Assembly: GCA_024114885.1 (NCBI GenBank)
Contig: CP099427.1
Location: 868,001-932,000, forward strand
Direction: 5' to 3'
DNA: 64,000 nt
From: Septoria linicola
Taxonomy: Eukaryota > Ascomycota > Dothideomycetes > Mycosphaerellales > Mycosphaerellaceae
Shown here: one piece after another, positions 55,626 to 64,000 of the stretch
How the letters are laid out: each line of letters starts with the position of its first letter
How positions within the stretch are numbered: position 1 is the stretch's first letter
Translations under genes and position numbers: made by a program
The notes under the pieces: generated by a model
The model's input: the letters and a program-made list of their open reading frames with translations, nothing else
What the model was told of the DNA's origin: nothing
The model's database searches: none

Positions 55626-58454
55626 TCAACGCCTCTTCAAGATACCTTTCAATGGCTCTCTCTTCACTTTCTTCATGGTGGCGACCACATCCGCAGAGAC
55701 CTCCACCTGTGACACCTGCATCCTTCTATGTTGCGTGTGAAAGTTTCTTCCTTGCCTGTTTCCGGCACGCCTCGAGCCAAAGACCATCGGATTCGCGCAT
55801 GGTATACATAGACCGTGGTCATCAAAAGCCACAAGTTTGCGGCAGACATAGCATAGATCAGCTGAATGTGATGACTCGCACGCGACCATGTCCGCATCTG
55901 ACCTGCCTGTCACTACACCGCGCAGTTCAAAGCTTTCGAGCATGTCCCAATACTGCTCATTCATGCACGTCTTGCACGGCAGCCTCTCCGCAAATCGGAC
56001 AAGATCTCTACCACATGCACAGAAGTGAAGGTGAACTGGGATCTTATCGTCTTCGCCATCCCGGTAGTGCTTGAAGGCTGCTACTATGGACGTGACGAGG
56101 GAATCTTCCAGCTCAGGACTCGGATAAGTTCGCGACTGAGCTGGACTTGGTGATGTTTGCTCTGCCGCTGCTGGTGAAATCGGCAGAGATTGCTGCTCAG
56201 GAGCTTCACTTCCGCTCGTACGATGCCGACCCCGGCCAGCACTTGGAGAGCACTCGATGGGAGGGGGCGAAGTCGGGGGCGTTTCATCAGCTGACTGCAC
56301 TGATCGAAGCGGAGAGGGCGTGTGCGAGGCATATCTGCTCGGTGAAGAGACTTTGGGCGAAGAGTCGCCAGGAGCCGAGGTTCGTACAGATGATTTCCGA
56401 GGAGTAGAGGGAGCTCTCCCGTTCTCCAGTGGACCTGGTCGATCTGCTCTGCGTTCAGGATTCGCTATGCTTGAACAGTGCTCTCTGATGTGCTGTAATG
56501 CTCCTGTAGTGCACTGCAGTGGAGTGTTGTGGTCAGAAAAGGACTCCATGCTGACCGGTATCGTGAGAAGAAGCTCTGCAGCCAACGGCACTGGAACTGC
56601 GTGGTCCACTATAGATTTCTGGCCAGGCTGAAGCATGATCACCTGATCGGCGCCGCAGACTGTCTCAGCGTCCTCATAAGCCGCTCGTTTACCTGATGGT
56701 CTCAAGACTTCAGGTTCACACTCAGCCTCACTCCGCTTCCGCTTCTTTGCAGCTGCCTTCTTTACACGTTTACGCTCAAGCCGTTGCGCGTGCTGCTCAA
56801 CTCTGCGCCGTTCTTGCAACACCCACAAAGCTTCGGCTTGTCTCAGCAGGACTGCACGCTCTGCAAATGATAAGTGTTTCTTTCTGCTCACTTTGTTGTT
56901 GAGCCGACATCGCCAGCAAGACCGACTACCCGCAGGGTCCAGACCAGTGGCGACATGCCACACGTTGACATCTTCGGATGCGATAGATCGTTGCTGATTT
57001 AGCTGTTGCTGCGAGGTCAAGCAGCGTTCGCTGGGCTGAGTACAACCAAGCTGTGCGCATGGCCATGGCGTGAAGTCAGCTTGGCATGCAGCGTTGACGG
57101 AAGTTGAGCCTGTAATCATACTCGATGCGCAGCCCGCAACAGCCTTAGGCGCAACAGGCCTAGTATCATCGGCACTGTGAGGAGTTCCGGGGAGCGCCAG
57201 ATCCATCTCGTGCGTTGAAAAGTGGTCCGCTTGACTGGCAGAGCTTGCGAAGCAGCTCGCCGCACAAGCTGGACCTGAAGAATCCGGCTTGGTCTGCTCC
57301 TGTGGCTCGAGCTCTGAAGACGCTAGTGTAAAATCAGGCGTCGTACAAGCCGCAGAACTGTTTGCATCGTCAGGTCCATCCGTACCACCATCAGCGAGAA
57401 GTGGTGGACTGACTGACATCGTGCAAGACCCATGCGCCAGGACATCATCCTCATGTACAGATACAACATTCTCAACTGCTGCGTCATTCTCAGATCCGTG
57501 GTTCTCCGTAGCAAGAGCAAGCTGGGTGATGGCGATTTTGTCCTCGTTGATCAGCGAAATCTCCACATCCGCCCTGGTGTTCTCGCTGCCGCTAACATTA
57601 CACATACCAGCCGATTCACGGGCTTGCGGCTTTGTGTCACAGCTCGCATTTGGAACAGGTGAAGAAGCCTTGCTCCGAGTGACAAGGGCACCTCTCACAG
57701 GACCAGGCTTGTCCGGCGCCAGCAGCACAAATCTAGTGAGTCCCGACCGTAGCCTTGTGTCAAGCTGTGTCAGCGACGGCGCTTTATGTGGATCTGCTGC
57801 CTCTCTTTCTCCGAACACCAGAACATCGACCACTTCCTCGTCTTGGTCGACATGATTGGATTGCCGTTTGGCATCAGATGCAGGAGTGGCATCATCTTTA
57901 GCAGTACATTCAATGGCCCAGGTGGGATCGTTCAGGCCATCGTTCGAGCCATTATTCACTTGCTCCGGTTGCGGAAGTGGTTCGCTATTGAGCATTGCCA
58001 TGGCAATGCTCACATCCGGCTCGAGAGTATGTCGTGGCGGTAGTTCGATATCTGCAGAACACACCATGTCGGCTTCATCGACAGAGTCCAACAACTCATC
58101 GTCCAGTGTCCGCTCTCCGTCTTGAGGTTCTGCTTGTGCTGTGCTTGTATCTCTTTTCAGAGCATCTAAAGCAATACTTACCGGGGGCGACCTCGATGGC
58201 GAAGGTGTCTTCGGCAGAATGCTAGCGTAGGCTGGATCGACAATTATAGGAAATCCACTCAATGTGTCATCGAGATTGGCAAGCATTTCCCTTCCAAAGT
58301 CCAATGCCGACCTTCGATGAAAGTCATCAGGTGTGAGAACTTTGCATGTGCCTCTCTCGGTGACGCTATCTTTGCGGATGGGCGTAGCGGGCGCAAGGGA
58401 TTCTGGCGAGGAGGACTCGACTTCGAGCTGTGATTGCTGAGGTGTCAGCCTCAT
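55626..58454 (-). CDS. Large hypothetical protein with C-terminal Cys/His module
   Basis: 942 aa, one exon, ATG 58454. The first 700 residues are low-complexity (Ser/Asp/Glu/Thr, many SP sites), with a basic patch around residues 540-600 (ERKRVKKAAAKKRKRSE) that could serve as nuclear localisation signal and coiled coil. The C-terminus has a compact Cys cluster (HFCACGRDLVRFAERLPCKTC ~ then LCYVCRKLVAF .. LCIPCANP), suggesting two treble-clef-like zinc sites. I do not recognise the family. Adjacent genes give no clue. The stop overlaps nothing; the neighbour 54251-55413 is on the same strand 212 bp downstream. Confidence 0.7.
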   Translation of the reverse strand: MRLTPQQSQLEVESSSPESLAPATPIRKDSVTERGTCKVLTPDDFHRRSALDFGREMLANLDDTLSGFPIIVDPAYASILPKTPSPSRSPPVSIALDALKRDTSTAQAEPQDGERTLDDELLDSVDEADMVCSADIELPPRHTLEPDVSIAMAMLNSEPLPQPEQVNNGSNDGLNDPTWAIECTAKDDATPASDAKRQSNHVDQDEEVVDVLVFGEREAADPHKAPSLTQLDTRLRSGLTRFVLLAPDKPGPVRGALVTRSKASSPVPNASCDTKPQARESAGMCNVSGSENTRADVEISLINEDKIAITQLALATENHGSENDAAVENVVSVHEDDVLAHGSCTMSVSPPLLADGGTDGPDDANSSAACTTPDFTLASSELEPQEQTKPDSSGPACAASCFASSASQADHFSTHEMDLALPGTPHSADDTRPVAPKAVAGCASSMITGSTSVNAACQADFTPWPCAQLGCTQPSERCLTSQQQLNQQRSIASEDVNVWHVATGLDPAGSRSCWRCRLNNKVSRKKHLSFAERAVLLRQAEALWVLQERRRVEQHAQRLERKRVKKAAAKKRKRSEAECEPEVLRPSGKRAAYEDAETVCGADQVIMLQPGQKSIVDHAVPVPLAAELLLTIPVSMESFSDHNTPLQCTTGALQHIREHCSSIANPERRADRPGPLENGRAPSTPRKSSVRTSAPGDSSPKVSSPSRYASHTPSPLRSVQSADETPPTSPPPIECSPSAGRGRHRTSGSEAPEQQSLPISPAAAEQTSPSPAQSRTYPSPELEDSLVTSIVAAFKHYRDGEDDKIPVHLHFCACGRDLVRFAERLPCKTCMNEQYWDMLESFELRGVVTGRSDADMVACESSHSADLCYVCRKLVAFDDHGLCIPCANPMVFGSRRAGNRQGRNFHTQHRRMQVSQVEVSADVVATMKKVKREPLKGILKRR

Positions 58455-59063
58455 GATGGGCGGTGTTCTCGACGAACAGCAGTCTTGTGGTCTTGTAGAT
58501 GGTAGAGCCGTGGTCTGATAATGCTTATGCTACGAGAGCCTGGCGATTTGTACGCGTTGTTCGCGTGAGGATCAATCTCAATGGCGTTGCATTGCTGTGA
58601 GCCTGTACAGACGCGACCAGTATATATACAGACACGATTGATTCCACGAAAGTACCGCGACAACGCGTCAAGCTCCGAAGCTTTGCAGTCTCTGGATGCT
58701 CGTCCCTGTAGCGAAATTGTCCCAGCCACATCTGCTGCGGTGGGCAACCAGATTTGTCCATACCAGGATTGAAGCTCGAACAGGAAAGTCAATCTTGGCT
58801 GGTATGCAAGGTTGGCCCTGAAACACACCTGTCACTGTGTGCTTCGGGCAGTATGGCTCCTGGACAGGGCTGGGCGCTGCGGCTGTCCTCGATTTCGAAA
58901 ACGCTGAAGAGCATGAGTGCGGTTGGCAAGAGCAATGTGCGTTTCGAGCGATGAGCGACACGCATGTCTGCACAGCCTGAGTGCATCCTGCTCTTCGCGA
59001 CTGCGCACCGATGTTCACCTAAGCCAATTGTTCGATAAAGATGAATCGAGCTGAACGCGGCCC
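58455..59063. other. Intergenic, no supported gene
   Basis: About 0.6 kb: promoter of the large hypothetical protein and 3' region of the HCNGP-like gene. Confidence 0.45.
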
Positions 59064-59964
59064 TTACTTCCTGTCGAACTTGCTCTTCCTCGGGCCAGCA
59101 GCGCTTCCTCCACCAGGCGTACCATTGGCACTACTCTGAACACTTTTTGCAGGCACAAAGTCCACCTTATCCCTCTCCTGCAACCTCTTCTTCTCTCTCC
59201 GATCATTTTGCTTCAACAGTCCTTCGATGTAGCACTCTTCAGGCCACCTCACTGGCACCGCGACCTCCTCACTCAGACTGCTCGCATAGCTCTCTTCTCG
59301 GGTGATACCAGCAAAATCCATGAGCTTCGGCAACAAGCTCGGATTCCTCAGGCTTGCTGAGCTCTGCAGCCTGTCATTGAAATGCACGCCCTGCTTCTTG
59401 AGCTCGAGGAAGCGTTCAAACTTCTTGCTCGTCGCAGCGAGGACTGCAGCTTCCTCACTGTTGTTCAAAGGAGGAGAAGGAGAGTCCGGAATGTCGAAGT
59501 TCGGTATCGTAGGCATAGTCAATTCACGCAGTCGTTGGCGTTCGAAGGCGTACGGGTCGAAAGGCGCGTCATCTGCATTGTCGAACTCTGCAGCAGGCAT
59601 TGCTGGCCCGGCCGATGGTCCTTGAGCTGGTCCGTTGTCTATTGGAGCTACTGGAAGCGACTGCTGTGCTGTTGCTGGTCCCGAATCGGCATTGATGGCT
59701 TGGTCTCGCGGTGCCTCAGACGGACGATCTTCCAAACGTCAGCGGGCTCGCTCGCGGCAGTGATACTGTTCACATACCGTTGCTTGCACTTGTCAAGGTA
59801 GCAGGAACGTTGGCATCAGTTTTTGCTATCTAGCAATCTCAATCATTAGTAGGCATCCATGCTTTCCAGACTATGTTACAGCAGTCGCCTACCTTGGCCG
59901 GCTTCTCTGGCTGGATTTCTTCATCCTCTTCGTCACTACTGCCGTATGCTACAAGTGCGTTCAT
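59064..59964 (-). CDS. HCNGP-like protein (SAP30BP homologue)
   Basis: Exons 59964-59893, 59829-59778 and 59728-59064, 262 aa. The start MNALVAYGSSDEEDEE matches the usual acidic N-terminus of this family, and the central HCNGP region FERFLELKKQGVHFNDRLQSSASLRNPSLLPKLMDFAGI is well conserved. The C-terminus is basic (PRKSKFDRK). In animals SAP30BP/HCNGP acts in splicing of short introns and in transcription co-repression; the fungal role is unknown but probably nuclear RNA-related. Introns 49 and 63 nt (GTATGT...GGAAG; GTAGGC...GCTAG). It is divergent from PRE4 with 284 bp between ATGs. Confidence 0.85.
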
Positions 59965-60248
59965 GATGGTAATTCGTGTTGTGTTTCGTGGTCTGCCAAT
60001 GTTGTTTTCTCCGCACATGAAAGTCCAAACGTGACTCTCGGCAGACTTGCCTCTTTGGGGGAGCTGAGCTCTTGAACTTGACGACGCGCTCGCCGCCTAA
60101 CTACAGCTCGACATCGACCAACACCAGTGCTCTCTCCAAACACACCAAACATCAACCAACACTCCAAGCACAATCCACTCCACGCCATCACGAACAGAAC
60201 AGACTCCTCACAGCAGACTCGTCGCCCAATCCATCAATTCGCGCAACC
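59965..60248. promoter_or_regulatory. Divergent promoter of HCNGP-like gene and PRE4
   Basis: 284 bp between two divergent start codons. The half next to PRE4 is strongly C/A-rich (repeated CCAACAC-like motifs), a usual composition for fungal 5' leaders. A proteasome-associated control element (GGTGGCAAA type) was not found on reading. Confidence 0.45.
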
Positions 60249-61120
60249 ATGAACCACCTTCCTCACGGCTGGGGCAGAGTAGGCTTCCATCAAACACCCA
60301 TCTCCTCCATGTCCAGCTAACGATAGATGTCCAGCCCCGCGATGATGTCTACGGCTCATACAACTCCTCCTACCTGCCCCAATCCCACGGCGGAACCCAA
60401 CAACCCATCACCCACACACAATCGCCCATTGTCACCGGAACCTCCGTCATCGCCCTCAAATTCAAATCCGGCGTGGTCATCGCCGCCGACAACCTCGCCT
60501 CCTACGGCTCCCTCGCCCGCTTCACCGACGTCCACCGCCTGAAACCCTTCAACCGCAAATCCGTCGTTGGCTTTGGTGGTGATGTCTCAGACATGCAGTA
60601 CCTCGACCGCCTGCTCAAATCACTCGACGTCGAGGAGAACTACGGCTCATCGAGCCACGAGGATGAAGGAGACGCCATCATGAGCGCGAAGAACCTGCAC
60701 ACATATCTCGCCAAGGTCATGTACAAGCGCCGAACAGACTTCAACCCGCTGTGGAATGCGCTGCTCGTGGCGGGTCTGGATGAGAAGAACAAGCCGTTTT
60801 TGGCGAGTGCGGATCTGCTCGGGACGACGTTCAGTGCGCCGACGCTGGCGACGGGGTTCGGTGCACATCTCGCGCAGCCGATTCTGAGACGTAGTGTGCC
60901 CGATGAGGCGGCGAGTCAGAAGTTGGAGCGGGAGGATGCTGTCAAGGCGATCAAGGACTGCATGAAGGTGCTGTTCTACAGAGATGCGCGGTCGATGCCC
61001 GAGTACAGCATTGCGGTGATTGACGAGAAGGGTGTGGAATTGCACGAGGATGAGAAGTTGGAGAACCAGAGCTGGGATTTTGCCGATCGCATTCGTGGCT
61101 ACGGTACGCAGATTGTCTAA
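60249..61120 (+). CDS. PRE4: 20S proteasome subunit beta-7 (Pre4/PSMB4)
   Basis: Exons 60249-60278 and 60335-61120 (56-nt intron, GTAGGC...TCCAG, phase 0), 271 aa. The beta-7 fingerprint is clear: PIVTGTSVIALKFKSGVVIAADN, ASYGSLARFTDVHR, GGDVSDMQYLDRLLKSL, PTLATGFGAHLAQPILR, and the C-terminal arm WDFADRIRGYGTQIV that wraps the beta-1' subunit in the ring. Beta-7 is a structural, non-catalytic subunit with a cleaved N-terminal propeptide (residues 1-45 here). Identity is secure. Confidence 0.95.
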
Positions 61121-61365
61121 GGAGAGGGGAGGACAACGGTCTGCGAACTGTGAGAGTATCGAGAGGATGGCTAGACATCAGCTTGATAGCTGATGTTACC
61201 GGCTATGTATACTACGTACAATGCATCGCAACGAGTCTGGCTCGACTCGCGATACAGCTATGGTACAATGCACCCTTGTGACATGACTGCATGCAGCAAT
61301 CACTCCTTCATCTTTCAAGTCATACACTATCCTACACCCGAATCTGCCGCGAACATCGCTCTCGC

Positions 61366-63990
61366 TCACACTAACCCATCACTCTCAAGCAATCGTGCAC
61401 TCTGCCTCCGCGGCCCTTCCTCTTTGACCACTTCCTTCTTCGTAGCAGTCTTCCTCTTCTTCGCCACTGGCGAGCTCCGCGTCTCATCAACCTCAACAGA
61501 AGGCGACCGCCGTCTCTTCGCCCGCGTGCTGCGTGTAACAGTGGCTGGCTCAACTTCTGGCTGTGCATCTGCTTCCTTCTTCAGTCCAGACTCTACCACT
61601 AGCTTCATCGGACGTCCTCTACACTTTGCTGGGACAGCCCCAGTTTCTTCGTCGTCGACAGGCTTTGATTTCGACTTCGCAGCTCTTGATGCTCGCTTCT
61701 TAGGCTGGGGCTTTGCAGTCTCGACAGCGAGACCGGCGGCTTCGTTGGCTTGCTGTTGCGAATTCTGCAATGCCCAGTCAGCTCCTGCATCGATTGCAGA
61801 AGCTGTAGAGGGCTCAGTCTTCAGACTGCCTCTCTTCTGTGGCGACTCCTCGAGGGCATCGTCACCTCTCGCTGCACCTTTCGGCGATGATGCATCGACG
61901 CCAGCAGCCTGTGCGGCGAACTTGGCTTCCGCCTCGTCTTCGAGCTCTAGCTCTCCTCGTTTGGCCTTCTCCATCTCTTCCTCAGTAGCATTCCGCTTGT
62001 CGCCAGTAAGCGGCTCCCAAATTATGCCTTCTTTCAGCCACATCCATCGCAAACAAGCCCGCAATTCCTTGTCGCCAGGCAAGACCCGCTTCCACTCAGG
62101 CTCAAAGTCATCACCTTTGGCATTTGCTCCCTGATAATCTGTTGCAACTCCACGCAGGACATCGCGACAGAAGATTCTCCAGCTGTCGTAAGCATATGCA
62201 CCGCAGCCAGGAATGTGAGCAATCTCGAGCGCGCCTGCACAATCATCCGCATCCTCATCGACAATTGCATCTTTCTTGATCTCCTTTCCATCGCCCTTGC
62301 TCGGGTAATGCAGCGTTCTATGCCGCTTACTCGCCTGGGGTGGATGGGCATGCCAGGCGGCAGCAAGACCTTTCAGCCGCTTGGTTCGTTGGTGTTGCAG
62401 ACCTAAATGCTTGATCATTTCGAAGAGCTCGTCGTAATCCGCATCTGCGAGATCTGCCGGACTGGGCCAGCGCTTTCGTATCTTCCAGAATATAGGTGCG
62501 GCTTGCCGGCCAGTCGTCTTGTTCAGGAACACAGTAGCTATGATGAGCCAGAAGGGCTCATGCCATGTGCGCTCTTGGATGATGCCAAAATCTGGCGTGT
62601 CGATAGCTGGGAACGGATTTGCAGACTGTCCAGCAGGAACTTTTCGTCTCTTTCCGGCTGTAGTATTATACAGATCAACCCGGTCTTCGATAAAGTGTTC
62701 ACTGATTGTGCCAGTCCTCTTGCTCGGCGAGCGCTTCTTTCGTGCAGCTGGATCACTCGGTGTCGGATGCTCCAAGTCCACACTGCTCTGTACATCGGCA
62801 CGAGAAGAGTTGACCTCAATTGACGGTGTCACCACTGGCCCGTTCTGATCTTGGCTGCGGTCTTGCTCTTGTGGAAGCTGCTTCTTCGATGATCGCAACT
62901 TACTTGGTGTGGCAAAATGTGTGCTTGTGTTTCCAGTCATTTTGCGTTTCTTCACCGACGATGTTTGTGGGGTACCTGTAGCAGTGGCTATGGCCGCTTG
63001 TACTTCTGGCGGCAGATTGTTGTATCTCTGATCTTCATTCCCGTTTGCGGAAGAAAAGGCGTCATGTAGCTTTTTCGAATCGGGTGTGACATTAGCACAA
63101 AATGGTTCTAATGCTGCCTGCTCCTCAACATTGGCCACGGCGCCAGTCGCTTCGGTCTCTTCCTCGCTGCTATCTGTATCTGTGTCCGAATCCGAGAGAT
63201 TCAACTCGGGAGGTGGCACTTGTTCTACATGATGGGGTGGCGCTGCCACGCTAACCTTATTTTGATCTCCAGCATCGGCAGAGGCCGCCCTCAATTCGAT
63301 CGAATCTTGTGAAATACTGTCGTTGTCTTTGATAAGCTCATGTTCAGAACCGGCTTGTGATGTAGAGACCGTGTCTGGATCCTCACCTTCTGGCAATGGC
63401 CGTGTGTCCGCAAAGACACTTTGAAGGATACCAGAAATTCCTGCTTTTTCTTCCAGATCCGAGGCCTCAATCACAGGAGTAGTCATAGCAAAGTCCTGGA
63501 AGGTTTTGCCTGCTGCAGCATCATCGCTGGCTTGGGGCTCATGAGAAAGGCCAGATGGCGCTCCACCACGACTTTCTTGACTTGATGATGTTATCTTAAG
63601 GCTGACATTAGCTGGAGACGACGGGTTGGGAGTCGCGCTTCCTATACCTGCGGCGTGCTTTTGCGAGAATATGGTCCACGGATCAAAAGCGTGTTCCCTA
63701 GCATGTGTAGTGGTCCTTGCTCGGTCCTCTTCTTCGGCTAATTCTGAAGACTCTGCATCATCGGTGGACTCCAACTGTTCGTCGTGCGCTCTGCTTGGTG
63801 AAGCGACAGAGTGGTTCTCCGCATCCGAAATCTCTTCTTCAAGTTCTGCAGAAGCATCTTGTTCCAAATCACCAGCGCCATGCATGTCTTCGTCCAGATC
63901 GACCGCTTCTTGCCCAGCTATTGAGTCTGCGGTCTTCGCATCAATGCCGTCCCGCGCTGAAGGCTCGATGGTGGCAGTCCTACTGCCCAT
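61366..63990 (-). CDS. HhH-GPD DNA glycosylase, MBD4-like
   Basis: 874 aa, ATG 63990, no introns. The catalytic core lies at about residues 470-680: WHEPFWLIIATVFLNKTTGRQAAPIFWKI, WPSPADLADADYDELFEMIKHLGLQHQRTKRLKGLA, then HIPGCGAYAYDSWRIFCRD, where PGCGAYAYD is the helix-hairpin-helix and the Asp before SWRIF is the expected catalytic residue, as in animal MBD4. The unusual feature is an approximately 450-residue acidic, Ser/Glu-rich N-terminal tail and a Lys-rich C-terminal tail instead of a methyl-CpG-binding domain. MBD4 removes T or U opposite G after deamination of 5-methylcytosine. Nuclear; role in this fungus inferred. Confidence 0.85.
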   Translation of the reverse strand: MGSRTATIEPSARDGIDAKTADSIAGQEAVDLDEDMHGAGDLEQDASAELEEEISDAENHSVASPSRAHDEQLESTDDAESSELAEEEDRARTTTHAREHAFDPWTIFSQKHAAGIGSATPNPSSPANVSLKITSSSQESRGGAPSGLSHEPQASDDAAAGKTFQDFAMTTPVIEASDLEEKAGISGILQSVFADTRPLPEGEDPDTVSTSQAGSEHELIKDNDSISQDSIELRAASADAGDQNKVSVAAPPHHVEQVPPPELNLSDSDTDTDSSEEETEATGAVANVEEQAALEPFCANVTPDSKKLHDAFSSANGNEDQRYNNLPPEVQAAIATATGTPQTSSVKKRKMTGNTSTHFATPSKLRSSKKQLPQEQDRSQDQNGPVVTPSIEVNSSRADVQSSVDLEHPTPSDPAARKKRSPSKRTGTISEHFIEDRVDLYNTTAGKRRKVPAGQSANPFPAIDTPDFGIIQERTWHEPFWLIIATVFLNKTTGRQAAPIFWKIRKRWPSPADLADADYDELFEMIKHLGLQHQRTKRLKGLAAAWHAHPPQASKRHRTLHYPSKGDGKEIKKDAIVDEDADDCAGALEIAHIPGCGAYAYDSWRIFCRDVLRGVATDYQGANAKGDDFEPEWKRVLPGDKELRACLRWMWLKEGIIWEPLTGDKRNATEEEMEKAKRGELELEDEAEAKFAAQAAGVDASSPKGAARGDDALEESPQKRGSLKTEPSTASAIDAGADWALQNSQQQANEAAGLAVETAKPQPKKRASRAAKSKSKPVDDEETGAVPAKCRGRPMKLVVESGLKKEADAQPEVEPATVTRSTRAKRRRSPSVEVDETRSSPVAKKRKTATKKEVVKEEGPRRQSARLLESDGLV

Positions 63991-64000
63991 GACTAGCTCG

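Noticed and set aside
10306..61365. CRISPR arrays, rRNA genes, bacterial operons or promoters
   Set aside because: No regularly spaced repeats, no rRNA-like sequence; gene structure with introns is eukaryotic throughout.
61193..62134. 313-codon frame on the plus strand
   Set aside because: Antisense shadow of the glycosylase C-terminal tail; Ser/Ala-rich composition mirrors Glu/Lys/Ala codons.

Overview
The window is nuclear DNA of a filamentous ascomycete. Genes carry short introns (about 45-125 nt) with GT...AG borders and CTAAC/CTGAC-like branch points. About 33 compact, mostly unrelated genes lie on both strands, and the protein set (DenA-type deneddylase, Trm112, LSm6, Mnd1, proteasome beta7, 2EXR/F-box-like proteins, MFS permeases, a GPR1/FUN34/YaaH transporter) is fungal. 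The general character suggests Dothideomycetes, but that placement is impression, not proof. Most coordinates below come from exon models checked by hand for phase, splice sites and conserved motifs.

Layout. 1-3064: 5'-truncated cation/Ca2+ exchanger. 3.4-8.5 kb: Myb-like protein, F-box/2EXR-like protein and a tandem pair of SprT-like metalloprotease paralogues. 8.7-14.5 kb: flavin monooxygenase, a seven-exon secreted Thr/Val-repeat protein and a NEDD8-specific protease. 15.6-17.9 kb: Trm112, LSm6 and a SAM methyltransferase. 19.8-27.1 kb: a long disordered protein with a one-base frame break, an mpaB-like oxygenase candidate and a maltose-permease-like transporter. 28.2-32.6 kb: a striking but decayed block with a MobA-like guanylyltransferase, MoeA, a bacterial-type [4Fe-4S]/bis-MGD oxidoreductase and a GPR1/FUN34/YaaH transporter. 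33.4-39 kb: RING, MYND and DUF202 proteins, aspartyl aminopeptidase and Mnd1. 41.2-44.3 kb: a sugar permease split by a 1,369-bp insertion. 45.4-52.4 kb: BBE-like secreted oxidase, BED/hAT-derived gene and nitronate monooxygenase. 54.2-64 kb: 2EXR-like protein, a large unknown protein, an HCNGP/SAP30BP homologue, proteasome beta7 and an MBD4-type DNA glycosylase.

The two most interesting things are, first, the molybdenum block. MobA (makes MGD) and an FdhF/NasA-like molybdoenzyme are prokaryotic traits; eukaryotic molybdoenzymes use Mo-MPT without the guanine nucleotide. Here they sit in a fungal genome with spliceosomal introns, so they were presumably acquired and then degraded: a moeA/oxidoreductase deletion junction, a nonsense codon, frame breaks and a missing splice acceptor. 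Second, the insertion at 42118-43486 has 14-bp terminal inverted repeats, an 8-bp target duplication (hAT-like) and a textbook RIP signature: CpA is absent over long stretches while CpG is kept. Taking out the element and one duplication copy leaves the host permease frame intact.

Three other frame breaks (22552-22556, 28255-28256, 34813-34814) each look like one lost base, two of them in homopolymers, so assembly error must be excluded before calling those genes broken.
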